46,528 nt of DNA from Alphaproteobacteria bacterium (GCA_015062395.1 SUUS01000009.1:1-46528); one strand, 5' to 3'. Positions 1 through 8,880 are shown, numbered from the stretch's first letter. Notes: generated from the letters alone by a model not told the origin. Program-made: numbers and translations.

Positions 1-1088
1 CATCCTCGTCAAGTAGTTCATCAAGTTCTTCCTCGAGCAGTAGCTCTTCGAGTAGTTCGAGTAGCAGCTCCTCTTCAAGTTCTTCGTCAAGTTCGAGTAG
101 TAGTAGTTCTTCAAGTAGTAGTTCTTCTTCTAGCAGTAGTAGTAGCTCGAGTAGTAGTAGCTCTTCTTCTAGCAGTAGTAGTAGCTCTTCAAGTTCTTCG
201 AGTAGTTCTTCAAGCTCAAGCAGTAGTAGCTCCTCTTCAAGTTCTTCGTCAAGCAGTAGCTCTTCTTCGTCGAGTTCAAGCTCTTCGAGCTCTTCAAGTA
301 GCTCAAGTTCATCGTCTTCGTCGAGTTCAAGCTCTTCAAGCTCGAGTAGCTCTGGTGGTGGTAGCTCCAGCTCATCCTCTGGTGGGGGATGCGCGCAAAC
401 AGAGTGTGAATATGATATTGAAAATTGTATAACATCAACGTTTAATATGGAAACTTGTTTGTGTGAATGTGATATATGTCGAGGATCTTTGTATGTACCA
501 AGTGAAGATCGTACTGAATGTGAATGTCTGCCCGTAGCAAATTGTACAGAATACATGAATGGACATCCTACAGACAATGATGATTGGGAAAACTCTTCAG
601 AAAATCCAAATGAAGATGGGGCAGGATATTGTTCTTGTCAAGGATGTAAAGGTGGCTATGAGCTGGTAAAAGGAGGCGAACAGAATGTTTGCTGTAAAAA
701 AATAGATAACTGTTCAGAATATAACACTGATTGTGGTTGTACCAAATGTGTGGATGGGTATGAACCAGAAAACGGTGGTGAATCCTGCGTTGAAAAAGAT
801 GTATGTTATATGCCTGATGGGACAAAAGGAAAGTTAGAAGATGAATGTTGCATCGCATCTACATCTAGTTGTGAGTGTGATGAATCTTCTGCATTTGTAC
901 TTGAATGTGACGATATCTACCCAAATTGTGAAATTAAAACAATGAGTTCTGTGGGCTGGTGTCCAGGAGATGATTTTATTTGTTGTACAAAAAATTCTTG
1001 GCGAGTTTTTGATAACAGTTATGGAGAACGTGAAGAAGGGGATGTTTTCTCTTGTGGTAGTTGTTGGGCCGTTTCTGAAAATGATTGA
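1..1088 (+). CDS. Poly-serine stalk, cysteine-rich surface protein (5' partial)
   Basis: The reading frame is open from the left edge of the window, so the protein starts outside it; the first in-frame ATG (447) is internal. Positions 3-353 encode 117 consecutive serines, then three Gly, six Ser, three Gly (354-389), then about 230 residues with roughly 32 cysteines to the stop at 1086-1088. The Cys-rich part repeats a CxCxxC pattern (CSCQGCKGGY near 631-660, CGCTKCVDGY near 733-762), reminiscent of EGF/furin-like disulfide modules. All six serine codons are mixed, so the tract is held at protein level rather than being a simple DNA repeat. The likely role is an extracellular adhesin or stalk protein whose flexible Ser linker carries a disulfide-rich head. 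The function is inferred; no named family was recognised. The C-terminus (ending SCWAVSEND) has no visible membrane segment or LPXTG-like anchor. Confidence 0.8.
   Translation, partial: SSSSSSSSSSSSSSSSSSSSSSSSSSSSSSSSSSSSSSSSSSSSSSSSSSSSSSSSSSSSSSSSSSSSSSSSSSSSSSSSSSSSSSSSSSSSSSSSSSSSSSSSSSSSSSSSSSSSSGGGSSSSSSGGGCAQTECEYDIENCITSTFNMETCLCECDICRGSLYVPSEDRTECECLPVANCTEYMNGHPTDNDDWENSSENPNEDGAGYCSCQGCKGGYELVKGGEQNVCCKKIDNCSEYNTDCGCTKCVDGYEPENGGESCVEKDVCYMPDGTKGKLEDECCIASTSSCECDESSAFVLECDDIYPNCEIKTMSSVGWCPGDDFICCTKNSWRVFDNSYGEREEGDVFSCGSCWAVSEND
3..380 (+). repeat. Poly-serine coding tract
   Basis: 117 uninterrupted Ser codons (3-353), a Gly3 spacer and six more Ser codons. TCN and AGY codons alternate irregularly, which gives a degenerate low-complexity DNA repeat prone to misassembly and length change. 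Confidence 0.9.
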
Positions 1089-1173
1089 TTAATTTAAAAC
1101 TTAATGGGTTTAAATACTGTTTTGATGGGATTGCATAAATATATTCAAAAAAATAAAAAAAAGCTTGCAATAG

Positions 1174-1203
1174 TTGTTTTTTTAGGCTATCGTGCAATAT
1201 GAT
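1174..1203 (+). promoter_or_regulatory. Candidate promoter of tRNA-Leu (and possibly tig)
   Basis: TTGTTT at 1174-1179 and TATGAT at 1198-1203 with an 18-nt spacer. The fit is weaker than at other promoters in this window. TTGCAA at 1165-1170 is an alternative -35 with a poorer -10. Confidence 0.4.
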
Positions 1204-1236
1204 TTTATAGGTTATCTTTACCTAGGACGGTTAAAT

Positions 1237-1321
1237 GCGGGCGTGGCGGAATTGGTAGACGCGTCGGATTTAGGTTCCGATGGGGAAACTCGTGGGGGTT
1301 CAAGTCCCTTCGCCCGTACCA
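1237..1321 (+). tRNA. tRNA-Leu(UAG)
   Basis: An 85-nt class II tRNA. The acceptor GCGGGCG pairs with CGCCCGT (one G-U), and the 3' ACCA is encoded. The anticodon stem TCGGA/TCCGA encloses loop TTTAGGT, giving anticodon TAG, which reads CUN leucine codons. A long variable arm, typical of tRNA-Leu, is present. Only 45 nt separate it from tig and no terminator is visible between them, so readthrough into tig is possible. Confidence 0.95.
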
Positions 1322-1366
1322 TCTAGACAAAGATAAATAGGTTGTACAACATATTAGGATAAACAA

Positions 1367-2695
1367 ATGAATATTACTGAAAATAAATCTGAAGGTTTAG
1401 TTAAATCTTTTAAAGTTGTCGTCGCTGCAGATGAATTTAAAGCGGCTTATGATAAGAAATTAGCAGAAACAGCTACAAAAGTAAAATTACCTGGTTTCCG
1501 TCCAGGAAATACGCCAATTGGTATCGTAGAACAAAAATACGGACAAGCTGTAAAAGGCGATGCTGCAGAAGCTTTGATACAAGACGCATCAAGCAAAATC
1601 GTTATGGAAAATAAGTTAAGATTGGCCGTCGCTCCTAAAGTGGATGTTGCTAAATTTGAAGATGGTCAAGATTTTGAATTTTCTATTGAATTTGAAGTTT
1701 TACCAGAAATCGGTTCTGTCGATTTGTCAAAAGTTTCAGTAGAAAAGCCAACGGCTCAAGTATCCGATGAAGAAGTTGAAAAAGCTTTAAAACGTTTGGC
1801 TGATGCGCGTAAATCAACAGAAGTTATCAATGAAGATCGTTTAACTAAAGAAGGCGATGTTGTCGTTATTGATTTCGTTGGGACAATCAATGGGGAAGAA
1901 TTCCGTGGTGGTTCTGGAAAAGACTTTTATTTAGCTTTGGGGTCTAATACATTTATTCCAGGTTTTGAACCTCAATTAGTCAGTAAAAAAATCGGTGAAA
2001 CAGTTAATGTCAATGTGACATTCCCTGCCGAATATCATGTCAAAGATTTGGCTGGAAAGGAAGCTGTTTTCGCAACGACATTGAAAGAATTACGTCAATA
2101 CAAAGAAGCTGAAGTAAATGATGAATTTGCAAAAACATTCGGTCAAGAAACTTTAGATGGTTTGAAAAATGTCATTAAAGAAGAATTGGCAAAAGAATAT
2201 GCAAATGTTTCTAATGTTCACTTGAAACGTGCTATTTTGGATGCTTTAGCGCCTGTTTGTTCCTTTGATGCTCCACAATCTATGGTCGATATGGAATTTG
2301 ATGCAATTTGGAAACAATTTGAAAATGCGAAAGCTCGTGGTCAATTAGATGAAGATGAAAAAAATGCTTCAGAAGAAGATTTGAAAGCAGAATATAAAGC
2401 TATTGCAGTTCGTCGAGTCAAATTAGGTTTGTTATTGGCTGAAATTGCAAATCAAAATAAAATTACTTTGGACGCTGCTGATATTCAAAAAGCTATTTCT
2501 GCAGAAGCAGCTCGCAATCCTGGATATGAAAAACAAGTTTTTGAATTCTATCAAAAGAATCCAAAAGCTATGGAAGCTTTGCGTGCTCCATTATTTGAAG
2601 AAAAAGTCGTTGATTTCGTTTCAAAGAATATTCAAATAACAGAAAAAGTTATGACTCCAGAAGAGTTGTATGCTTTTGATCCTGATAAAAAATAA
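1367..2695 (+). CDS. tig: Trigger factor, ribosome-associated chaperone and prolyl isomerase
   Basis: 442 aa, the normal family length. The N-terminal ribosome-binding domain carries the signature GFRPGNTP (residues 43-50), which docks at the exit-tunnel protein L23. A FKBP-type peptidyl-prolyl isomerase domain lies around residues 158-245 (GDVVVIDFVGTINGEEF start). The remaining C-terminal half is the helical chaperone domain. The ATG at 1367 follows an AGGATAA ribosome site. It is the first gene of a tig-clpP-clpX-lon series that is standard in Alphaproteobacteria and joins folding of nascent chains to ATP-dependent degradation. clpP follows after 15 nt, so the two are probably co-transcribed. 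Confidence 0.97.
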   Translation: MNITENKSEGLVKSFKVVVAADEFKAAYDKKLAETATKVKLPGFRPGNTPIGIVEQKYGQAVKGDAAEALIQDASSKIVMENKLRLAVAPKVDVAKFEDGQDFEFSIEFEVLPEIGSVDLSKVSVEKPTAQVSDEEVEKALKRLADARKSTEVINEDRLTKEGDVVVIDFVGTINGEEFRGGSGKDFYLALGSNTFIPGFEPQLVSKKIGETVNVNVTFPAEYHVKDLAGKEAVFATTLKELRQYKEAEVNDEFAKTFGQETLDGLKNVIKEELAKEYANVSNVHLKRAILDALAPVCSFDAPQSMVDMEFDAIWKQFENAKARGQLDEDEKNASEEDLKAEYKAIAVRRVKLGLLLAEIANQNKITLDAADIQKAISAEAARNPGYEKQVFEFYQKNPKAMEALRAPLFEEKVVDFVSKNIQITEKVMTPEELYAFDPDKK

Positions 2696-2710
2696 GAAAA
2701 AGGAATTATC

Positions 2711-3319
2711 ATGCTTGGATTTGACCCACATTTAGATTATTTAGTTCCAACCGTCGTCGAACAAACAGGTCGTGGTGAGCGTGCTTATGATATTTATTCG
2801 CGCTTGTTAAAAGAACGTATTATCTTTTTGACGGGGCAAGTCCAAGATGATGTTTCCAGTTTGATTTGTGCTCAACTGTTGTTTTTGGAAGCAGAAGATC
2901 CTAAAAAAGAAATTTCTTTTTATATTAATTCACCAGGTGGTGTTGTGACATCTGGTTTGGCGATTTTAGATACAATGAATTACATTAAATGTCCTGTTTC
3001 TACGATTGTAATGGGACAAGCTTGTTCAATGGGCTCTTTGCTCTTATGTTGTGGAGAAAAAGGTCGTCGTTTTGCATTGCCAAATTCCAGAATTATGATT
3101 CATCAACCTTCAGGAGGCTTTCAAGGTCAAGCAACCGATATCGAGATTCATGCTAAAGAAATTTTAGATTTGAAAGCCCGTTTAAATCAAATTTATGTCA
3201 ATCAAACAGGTCAAAAGTTAGAAGTCGTTGAAAAAGCAATGGAACGTGATAACTTTATGTCACCAGAAGAAGCTTTAAAATTTGGCTTAATTGATGAAAT
3301 TATTTCTGCCAGAAAATAA
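2711..3319 (+). CDS. clpP: ATP-dependent Clp protease proteolytic subunit
   Basis: 202 aa. This serine peptidase forms the double-heptamer chamber that degrades substrates fed by ClpX or ClpA. The catalytic triad is visible: Ser106 in GQACSMGS, His131 in IMIHQPSGG and Asp180 in AMERDNF. The oxyanion motif NSPGG is at 73-77. The protein begins [22 protein letters not shown] with a very short N-terminal propeptide region. The ribosome site is AAAAAGGA, 15 nt after tig. An independent promoter in the next gap suggests clpX can be made separately. Confidence 0.97.
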   Translation: MLGFDPHLDYLVPTVVEQTGRGERAYDIYSRLLKERIIFLTGQVQDDVSSLICAQLLFLEAEDPKKEISFYINSPGGVVTSGLAILDTMNYIKCPVSTIVMGQACSMGSLLLCCGEKGRRFALPNSRIMIHQPSGGFQGQATDIEIHAKEILDLKARLNQIYVNQTGQKLEVVEKAMERDNFMSPEEALKFGLIDEIISARK

Positions 3320-3328
3320 GAATTTCTA

Positions 3329-3357
3329 TTGCAATACGCATATGTGTTGACTATATA
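3329..3357 (+). promoter_or_regulatory. Promoter of clpX
   Basis: TTGCAA (3329-3334), 17-nt spacer, TATATA (3352-3357), located in the clpP-clpX gap just before the clpX ribosome site. Confidence 0.6.
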
Positions 3358-3380
3358 TGTATTTTAAAAAGGTGTGAATA

Positions 3381-4664
3381 ATGACTGAAAAGCAAAAAAA
3401 TTTAGTTTGTTCTTTTTGTAATAAAACACAGAATGAAGTTCGCAAGCTTATTGCTGGAAGGACTTTGTCTTTTGAAGGTTCTGATAAAGGTCAGACTGTG
3501 TTTATTTGCGATGAATGCGTAGATTTGTGTGCTAAAATTATTGCAGAAGAAAATAATGAACAAGGTGCATCTTCTCAAACAGAACAAGAGTTTAAATTAA
3601 CATCTCCACATGAAATTAAAAAGTTTTTAGATACGTATGTAATTGGTCAAGAAAAAGCTAAAAAAGTTTTGTCTGTTGCTGTTTATAACCATTATAAGCG
3701 TTTGTTTAATAAGTCAGAAGATGATGTTGAAATTAATAAATCGAATATCTTATTAGTCGGTGCAACTGGTTGTGGAAAAACTTATTTAGCCAGAACATTA
3801 GCTAAAGTTTTAAATGTTCCTTTTGCAATAGCTGACGCAACGACTTTGACAGAAGCTGGTTATGTTGGCGAAGATGTTGAAAACATTATCTTAAAGCTAC
3901 TTCAAAATGCGAATTATGATGTTGAAAAAGCGCAAAGGGGTATCGTTTATATTGATGAAATTGATAAAATTTCCAGAAAGAATGATGGGCCTTCAATTAC
4001 CAGAGATGTATCGGGAGAGGGGGTTCAACAGGCTTTATTAAAGTTGATGGAAGGTACTGTAGCTGCAGTTCCTCCTCAAGGGGGAAGAAAACATCCTCAA
4101 CAAGAATTTATTCAAGTTGATACAAGTAATATACTCTTTATTTGTGGTGGAGCTTTTGCTGGGTTGGAAAAAATGATTGAGCGCAGAACTGAAAAGTCTT
4201 CTATAGGATTCGGTGCTGTCGTTCATGATAAAGATGAAAAAACAACAGGTGAGTTGCTTTCTCAATTAGAACCTGAAGATTTGTTGAAATTCGGTTTGAT
4301 TCCAGAATTTGTAGGACGATTGCCTGTAATTGCAACATTGGACGATTTGGATGAAAAAGCGCTTGTTAAAATTTTGACAGAACCAAAGAATGCTTTGGTA
4401 AAGCAGTATCAAAGTTTGTTTAAAATGGAAAATGTAAATTTAACATTTACAAAAGATGCTTGTGTCGCTATTGCCAAAAAAGCTTTAGACAGAAAAACAG
4501 GTGCACGTGGTTTACGTTCAATTATGGAAAATTTACTGTTGGATTTAATGTTTGATTTATCGACGTTTCGAAATTTAACAGAGGTTGTTATTAATGGAAA
4601 AGTTGTCAATGGCGAATCTGAACCTTTATTAGTTTATGCCGAAGAAGAAAAAAGCGCCAGTTAA
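3381..4664 (+). CDS. clpX: ClpX unfoldase, AAA+ ATPase subunit of ClpXP
   Basis: 427 aa. It recognises and unfolds substrates and threads them into ClpP. The N-terminal zinc domain has C10, C13, C43 and C46. The AAA+ core has Walker A GATGCGKT (127-134, with Ala where Pro is usual), the pore loop GYVG (160-163), Walker B with VYIDEID (189-195), and the [13 protein letters not shown] stretch typical of ClpX. The gap between the two Cys pairs is about 11 residues longer than in E. coli ClpX (C15, C18, C37, C40), because extra residues follow RKLIAG. The ATG at 3381 follows AGGTGTGA. It has its own promoter upstream and lon 14 nt downstream. Confidence 0.97.
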   Translation: MTEKQKNLVCSFCNKTQNEVRKLIAGRTLSFEGSDKGQTVFICDECVDLCAKIIAEENNEQGASSQTEQEFKLTSPHEIKKFLDTYVIGQEKAKKVLSVAVYNHYKRLFNKSEDDVEINKSNILLVGATGCGKTYLARTLAKVLNVPFAIADATTLTEAGYVGEDVENIILKLLQNANYDVEKAQRGIVYIDEIDKISRKNDGPSITRDVSGEGVQQALLKLMEGTVAAVPPQGGRKHPQQEFIQVDTSNILFICGGAFAGLEKMIERRTEKSSIGFGAVVHDKDEKTTGELLSQLEPEDLLKFGLIPEFVGRLPVIATLDDLDEKALVKILTEPKNALVKQYQSLFKMENVNLTFTKDACVAIAKKALDRKTGARGLRSIMENLLLDLMFDLSTFRNLTEVVINGKVVNGESEPLLVYAEEEKSAS

Positions 4665-4678
4665 AAAAGGGGGAAACT

Positions 4679-7108
4679 GTGTCTGAAAAAAAGAATGAAC
4701 AACAAGATGAAAACATCGAAGAATTAAAAATGCCTGAAGGTTTAGGGAATTTGTATCCTGTATTGCCTTTGCGAGATATTGTTTTATTCCCTCATATGGT
4801 TGTTCCTTTGTTTGTTGGACGGGAAAAGTCTGTCCATGCATTGGATGCTGTTTTAAGTGATAATAAAGAAATTTTATTAGTGACTCAAACAGATCCGAAT
4901 ATCGATGAACCAACCTCTGAAGATTTGCATAAAATTGGTACATTAGCAACCATTTTACAGCTATTACGGCTTCCAGATGGAACTGTTAAAGTTTTGGTCG
5001 AAGGTGTCAGACGTGCTCAAATTACGCATTTTAATTCGGAATATCCGTATTTAGAGGCGTATGCGATAGATGTACAAGATGAACAGAGTAAATCTGATGA
5101 GCTAGAAGCATTGACTCGTTCTGTGAGTGAACAATTTGAACGATATGCTGCATTAAACAGACGGTTGCCTCCAGAAGCATGGGCTACAGTTTCTCAACTA
5201 GAAGATCCTTCCAAATTAGCTGATGCAGTTTCGTCTCATTTATCTTTAAAAATTGATGAAAAACAAAAATTATTAGAATCTCGTTCGTTAGTTTCTCGTT
5301 TGGAAACGCTGTTTAGTTTGATGGAAAAAGAAATTAATCTTTTGCAAGTTGAAAAGAAGATTCGTAAGCGTGTAAAAACGCAAATGGAAAAAAGCCAAAA
5401 AGAATACTATTTGAATGAGCAAATGAAGGCTATTCAAAAAGAATTGGGGGATGGCGAAGAAGGAAACGATTTATTAGAAGTTAAGACTAAAATCGAAAAG
5501 TCTGCAATGCCTAAAGATACGAAAGAAAAAGCTCTGGGCGAGTTGCGTAAATTAAGAATGATGGGGCCTATGTCTGCAGAGGCTGGTGTTATTCGTAATT
5601 ATTTGGATTGGTTAATTTCTTTACCTTGGAAAAAAGTAGGGTCGTCGAAAATTGACTTGAAAAAAGCTGAAGATATTTTAAATGAAGATCACTATGGTTT
5701 GGAAAAAGTCAAAGAAAGAATTTTGGAATACTTGGCTGTTTTGAAAAAATCAGGTGGGTTGAAAGGACCTATTTTGTGTTTGGTCGGTCCTCCAGGGGTT
5801 GGAAAAACTTCTTTGGGACAATCGATAGCAAAAGCAACAGGGCGTCATTTTGTTCGAGCTTCGTTGGGGGGAATGCGCGATGAAGCTGAAATTCGTGGGC
5901 ATAGACGTACTTACATCGGAGCTATGCCTGGTAAGATTATTCAAGGTATGAAAAAATCAAAGACTTTAAACACTTTGTTTTTGCTGGATGAAATTGATAA
6001 ATTGGGAGCAGATTGGCGAGGAGATCCATCTTCTGCTTTATTGGAAGTTTTGGATCCAGAACAAAATGCTACATTTAACGACCATTATTTAGAGGTGGAT
6101 TACAACTTATCAGATGTTATGTTCGTCACAACAGCTAATACATTAAAAATGCCCAGACCTCTTTTAGATAGAATGGAAATTATACAGTTATCTGGCTATA
6201 CAGAAGATGAAAAGGTCGAAATTGCAAAGCGCCATTTGATTGCAAAACAACGAAAAGCAGCAGGTTTGACGGATAAAGAGTTTCAGGTTGATGAAGCTGC
6301 GATTCGCCAATTAATACGTCTTTATACGCGTGAGGCAGGTGTCAGAAATTTGGAACGGGAAATTGCTAATTTAGCTCGAAAAGCCGTAAAAAAATTATTA
6401 TCTGAAGATAAAAAATCTGTTCGTGTGACAGCTAAAAACTTGTCAGATTTTGCTGGTGTTCCACGTTATAGCTTTGGAATTGCAGAACAAGATGATCAAG
6501 TCGGTGTGACAACAGGATTGGCTTGGACAGAAGTTGGTGGAGATATTTTATCTATTGAAGCAGTCGTTATGCCTGGAAAAGGAAATATCATTCAAACAGG
6601 TCAATTAGGCGATGTAATGAAAGAATCGGTAGAAGCAGCCCGTTCATATATTCGTGCGAATCACCGTATGTTTGGAATTCCATCTTGTCTTTTTGAAAAA
6701 AATGATATTCATGTTCATGTGCCAGAAGGCGCGACTCCAAAGGACGGACCGTCAGCAGGGATAACAATGTGTACATCTTTGGTTTCTGCTTTGACAGGAA
6801 TCGCTGTACGTAAAGATGTAGCTATGACAGGGGAAATCACTTTAAGGGGGCGCGTTTTGCCTATTGGTGGTTTAAAAGAAAAGCTGTTGGCTGCTTTACG
6901 TGGTGGATTAAAGACAGTTTTAATTCCTGCAGAAAATCAAAAAGATTTAGCAGAAATTCCAGAAAATGTGAAAAAGGAACTGAAGATTATTCCTGTCACA
7001 TATGTGCGCGAGGTTTTGGATTTAGCGTTGACGAAAGAATTGCAACCTTTAGCAGCAGATATGAATATTTGCGAATCGGAAAACGAATCGGCTGGAATTT
7101 TAAATTAA
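4679..7108 (+). CDS. lon: Lon protease (ATP-dependent, La)
   Basis: 809 aa with a GTG start at 4679 preceded by AAGGGGGAAA. This cytosolic homohexamer degrades misfolded and regulatory proteins. It has an N-terminal LON substrate domain (about residues 25-220), a coiled-coil region (about 225-310), an AAA+ module with Walker A GPPGVGKT (370-377), and the C-terminal Ser-Lys protease with Ser692 in PKDGPSAG and Lys735 in GGLKEKLLAA. All catalytic residues are present. It ends in a strong intrinsic terminator, closing the quality-control block; HU follows under its own promoter. Confidence 0.97.
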   Translation: MSEKKNEQQDENIEELKMPEGLGNLYPVLPLRDIVLFPHMVVPLFVGREKSVHALDAVLSDNKEILLVTQTDPNIDEPTSEDLHKIGTLATILQLLRLPDGTVKVLVEGVRRAQITHFNSEYPYLEAYAIDVQDEQSKSDELEALTRSVSEQFERYAALNRRLPPEAWATVSQLEDPSKLADAVSSHLSLKIDEKQKLLESRSLVSRLETLFSLMEKEINLLQVEKKIRKRVKTQMEKSQKEYYLNEQMKAIQKELGDGEEGNDLLEVKTKIEKSAMPKDTKEKALGELRKLRMMGPMSAEAGVIRNYLDWLISLPWKKVGSSKIDLKKAEDILNEDHYGLEKVKERILEYLAVLKKSGGLKGPILCLVGPPGVGKTSLGQSIAKATGRHFVRASLGGMRDEAEIRGHRRTYIGAMPGKIIQGMKKSKTLNTLFLLDEIDKLGADWRGDPSSALLEVLDPEQNATFNDHYLEVDYNLSDVMFVTTANTLKMPRPLLDRMEIIQLSGYTEDEKVEIAKRHLIAKQRKAAGLTDKEFQVDEAAIRQLIRLYTREAGVRNLEREIANLARKAVKKLLSEDKKSVRVTAKNLSDFAGVPRYSFGIAEQDDQVGVTTGLAWTEVGGDILSIEAVVMPGKGNIIQTGQLGDVMKESVEAARSYIRANHRMFGIPSCLFEKNDIHVHVPEGATPKDGPSAGITMCTSLVSALTGIAVRKDVAMTGEITLRGRVLPIGGLKEKLLAALRGGLKTVLIPAENQKDLAEIPENVKKELKIIPVTYVREVLDLALTKELQPLAADMNICESENESAGILN

Positions 7109-7115
7109 TATGCTA

Positions 7116-7145
7116 AAAAAGCCCCGAGAATAGGGGCTTTTTTTA
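7116..7145 (+). terminator. Intrinsic terminator after lon
   Basis: GCCCC (7121-7125), a 7-nt loop and GGGGC (7132-7136), flanked by an A-run and a T-run that extend the stem. Confidence 0.9.
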
Positions 7146-7247
7146 TCGTTTTCCACTAAAAATAAAAATGATTTAAATAAAAGTTAAAAAAAAATAGAAA
7201 AAAAAGGAAAAAAACGCATAAAATATGAAAAAAAACGTTTTTTTGTG

Positions 7248-7276
7248 TTGACCTTTAAAAAAAAAGCTTTTAACAT
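7248..7276 (+). promoter_or_regulatory. Promoter of the HU gene
   Basis: TTGACC (7248-7253), 17-nt spacer, TAACAT (7271-7276). The surroundings are very A/T-rich with A-tracts. A roughly 70-nt leader separates it from the HU start. Confidence 0.7.
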
Positions 7277-7350
7277 AGAAAACGTAGTCGGAAACGGCTA
7301 AAAACTTATGTTTTTATGTTTTAATCAGGAATTAAAAAAGGAGTTCTTAA

Positions 7351-7632
7351 ATGAATAAAAATGAATTAGTCACTGCAGTGGCAAAAAAATCAAACGCTTC
7401 AAAAGCAGCAGTTGCAGATGTATTGGATGCATTCTTCGGTGTATCTACAGATGAATTGAAAAAAGGTGGCGATATCCGTTTAGTTGGTTGGGGTACATTC
7501 AGCGTATCAAAACGTGCTGCTACAGAAGGTCGTAATCCTCGTACAAAAGAAAAGATTCAAATTCCTGCATCTTATCAAGTTAAATTCCGTGCTGGTAAAG
7601 CTTTGAAAGAAGCTGTAAACAAAAAGAAATAA
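7351..7632 (+). CDS. hupB: DNA-binding protein HU
   Basis: 93 aa nucleoid protein of the HU/IHF family that binds and bends DNA without strict sequence preference. It begins MNKNELVTAVAKKS and has the flexible-arm signature GRNPRTKEKIQIPAS near residues 60-75. Its place directly after lon is the usual alphaproteobacterial arrangement. The ATG at 7351 follows AAAAAGGAG. The lysine/arginine-rich composition and full length agree with HU rather than IHF, which lies elsewhere in this window (27853). Confidence 0.95.
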   Translation: MNKNELVTAVAKKSNASKAAVADVLDAFFGVSTDELKKGGDIRLVGWGTFSVSKRAATEGRNPRTKEKIQIPASYQVKFRAGKALKEAVNKKK

Positions 7633-7662
7633 TAAAAAAATGAAAATTTTTTAAAATTTTTG

Positions 7663-7691
7663 TTGACAAAGTTTTAAAAGGGCTGTATTAT
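7663..7691 (+). promoter_or_regulatory. Promoter of tRNA-Val
   Basis: Near-consensus TTGACA (7663-7668), 17-nt spacer, TATTAT (7686-7691). Confidence 0.85.
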
Positions 7692-7723
7692 GATTTTGTT
7701 TTTGATGATGCGGTCCTTTTTAT

Positions 7724-7800
7724 GGGCGGTTAGCTCAGCTGGCTAGAGCATCTCGTTTACACCGAGAGGGTCGGGAGTTCGAATCTCTCACCGCCTACCA
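7724..7800 (+). tRNA. tRNA-Val(UAC)
   Basis: 77 nt with encoded CCA. The acceptor GGGCGGT pairs with ACCGCCT. The anticodon stem TCTCG/CGAGA encloses loop TTTACAC, giving anticodon TAC. The T-arm GTTCGAATC is intact. Confidence 0.97.
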
Positions 7801-7808
7801 AAGACAAG

Positions 7809-7832
7809 CGACCTGAAAAGGTCGTTTTTTTT
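7809..7832 (+). terminator. Terminator after tRNA-Val
   Basis: CGACC (7809-7813), 6-nt loop, GGTCG (7820-7824), then a run of eight T. Confidence 0.85.
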
Positions 7833-7927
7833 ATTTAAAAAAAACTATTGCTTTAAAAAGATGTTGTTGAAGTTAAGGATAATAGAGAAAGTAATTTTTT
7901 GTCATTTTTTTATGGAGAAATTTTTTT

Positions 7928-8548
7928 ATGAATAACACAGATTTGAACGAGGAATTCAAACGTTTTAGAGAGGAAGAAAGCAGAGTAAAACGTGCTTTTT
8001 TGAAAAGACAAAAACAAGAAAAAGAATTTAAAAGAAAACAATTACTAAAGTATGGGGTTTCTTATTCCTGTATATCGGCATTGATAGTTGCTCCAGCGTT
8101 GATGATGACAACTGATATGTCTAATGCATCTGCAATTACTTATTCTTTAATTTCTTCTGGTTTCATTGGTTTCTCGTTAGGAAATGTCAAATACAGCATA
8201 GATTTATTCAGAAAAAATGATGAGTTAGCAAAGGAAAATCTTGCTTTATCGCTGGCTCTTTTTTTGAGCGCGTGTTTTTTGGCTGGATTATCTAATAATG
8301 TTTTAAATAAAACAGTTTTTAGAAATGAACCATATGTTATCAAAAAACAAGAAAAAAGATTATTAGAAGAGGCAAAAGCATTATCTGTTGAAATCGATTC
8401 GTTCGCTTCTAAATTGCCATCGGAAAAACAGACCGAGTTTAAGGCTAAAGTTCAAGCTCTATTTAATCCTCAAAATCAAACTTCAGTTGTTGCAAAACAT
8501 AAAAGTTCGTTTCCATCCCTTCCAAAATCAAAAGAACGAACTAAATAA
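7928..8548 (+). CDS. Unknown small membrane protein with coiled N-terminus
   Basis: 206 aa; I do not recognise the family. The first 40 residues are highly charged and probably helical (basic and Glu-rich). About three hydrophobic segments follow: roughly residues 43-61, 69-87 and 103-122. A charged helical tail (about 135-206) ends in a basic Ser/Pro-rich stretch. The ATG at 7928 follows ATGGAGAAA. The general plan (charged helix, paired membrane segments, charged tail) resembles the unrelated-looking gene at 31677. A small gene follows after 18 nt and is probably in the same transcript. No function can be assigned. Confidence 0.75.
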   Translation: MNNTDLNEEFKRFREEESRVKRAFLKRQKQEKEFKRKQLLKYGVSYSCISALIVAPALMMTTDMSNASAITYSLISSGFIGFSLGNVKYSIDLFRKNDELAKENLALSLALFLSACFLAGLSNNVLNKTVFRNEPYVIKKQEKRLLEEAKALSVEIDSFASKLPSEKQTEFKAKVQALFNPQNQTSVVAKHKSSFPSLPKSKERTK

Positions 8549-8566
8549 AGCCGTTGTTATAACATC

Positions 8567-8803
8567 ATGACAAATAAAGATAATAAATGCAAAAGCTTAA
8601 CCAGAGCGCAACAATTTTGTTTAGATGTTGAAAAATTGGCATTGCAATATGAATTGCCATTTTTTTTGGTGACTGATGGTGCTTCGATAACTAGGAATAA
8701 AAATTGTCCAGCAGTTGAACATGCTAGGAAAGATCATATCGAATGGGAAAAAATGCATTCCATCGATTCAAAAGAAGATTGGCTTTGTGATAAAAAAATT
8801 TAA
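8567..8803 (+). CDS. Small conserved-looking protein of unknown function
   Basis: 78 aa soluble protein. The pattern FFLVTDGAS (residues about 33-41), a N-x-CPAVEHARKDH-like segment and a closing WEKMH...KEDWL resembles short proteins I recall from many gut bacteria, with a TDGAS core and a final EDW motif, but I cannot name the family. Four cysteines are spread along it. No good ribosome site precedes the ATG, so translation may be coupled to the membrane protein gene 18 nt upstream. Confidence 0.6.
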   Translation: MTNKDNKCKSLTRAQQFCLDVEKLALQYELPFFLVTDGASITRNKNCPAVEHARKDHIEWEKMHSIDSKEDWLCDKKI

Positions 8804-8855
8804 TCTTTTTGTCGATTCGTTTTGTAAGATAAATGACACATCCGATTATGACTGC

Positions 8856-8880
8856 AAACGCAGGGCGTTTAAATAATTTT
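8856..8880. terminator. Weak hairpin between convergent genes
   Basis: AAACGC (8856-8861), 3-nt loop, GCGTTT (8865-8870), followed by A/T-rich sequence. It overlaps the end of the HAD gene and could end transcription from either side. Confidence 0.3.

Noticed and set aside
3-353. CRISPR-like or tandem DNA repeat
   Set aside because: There are no constant repeat units or spacers; the pattern is explained by mixed serine codons.
169-438. Open frame on the minus strand opposite the poly-serine tract
   Set aside because: It is the antisense of a low-complexity Ser codon run; the plus frame is continuous with the Cys-rich protein and much better supported.
447-449. ATG as start of the Cys-rich protein
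   Set aside because: The same frame is open back to the window edge through the serine run, and no ribosome site precedes 447.
7633-7662. Possible HU terminator in A/T-rich sequence
   Set aside because: Only weak A-run/T-run complementarity with no GC stem; it may just be promoter-proximal A/T-rich DNA.
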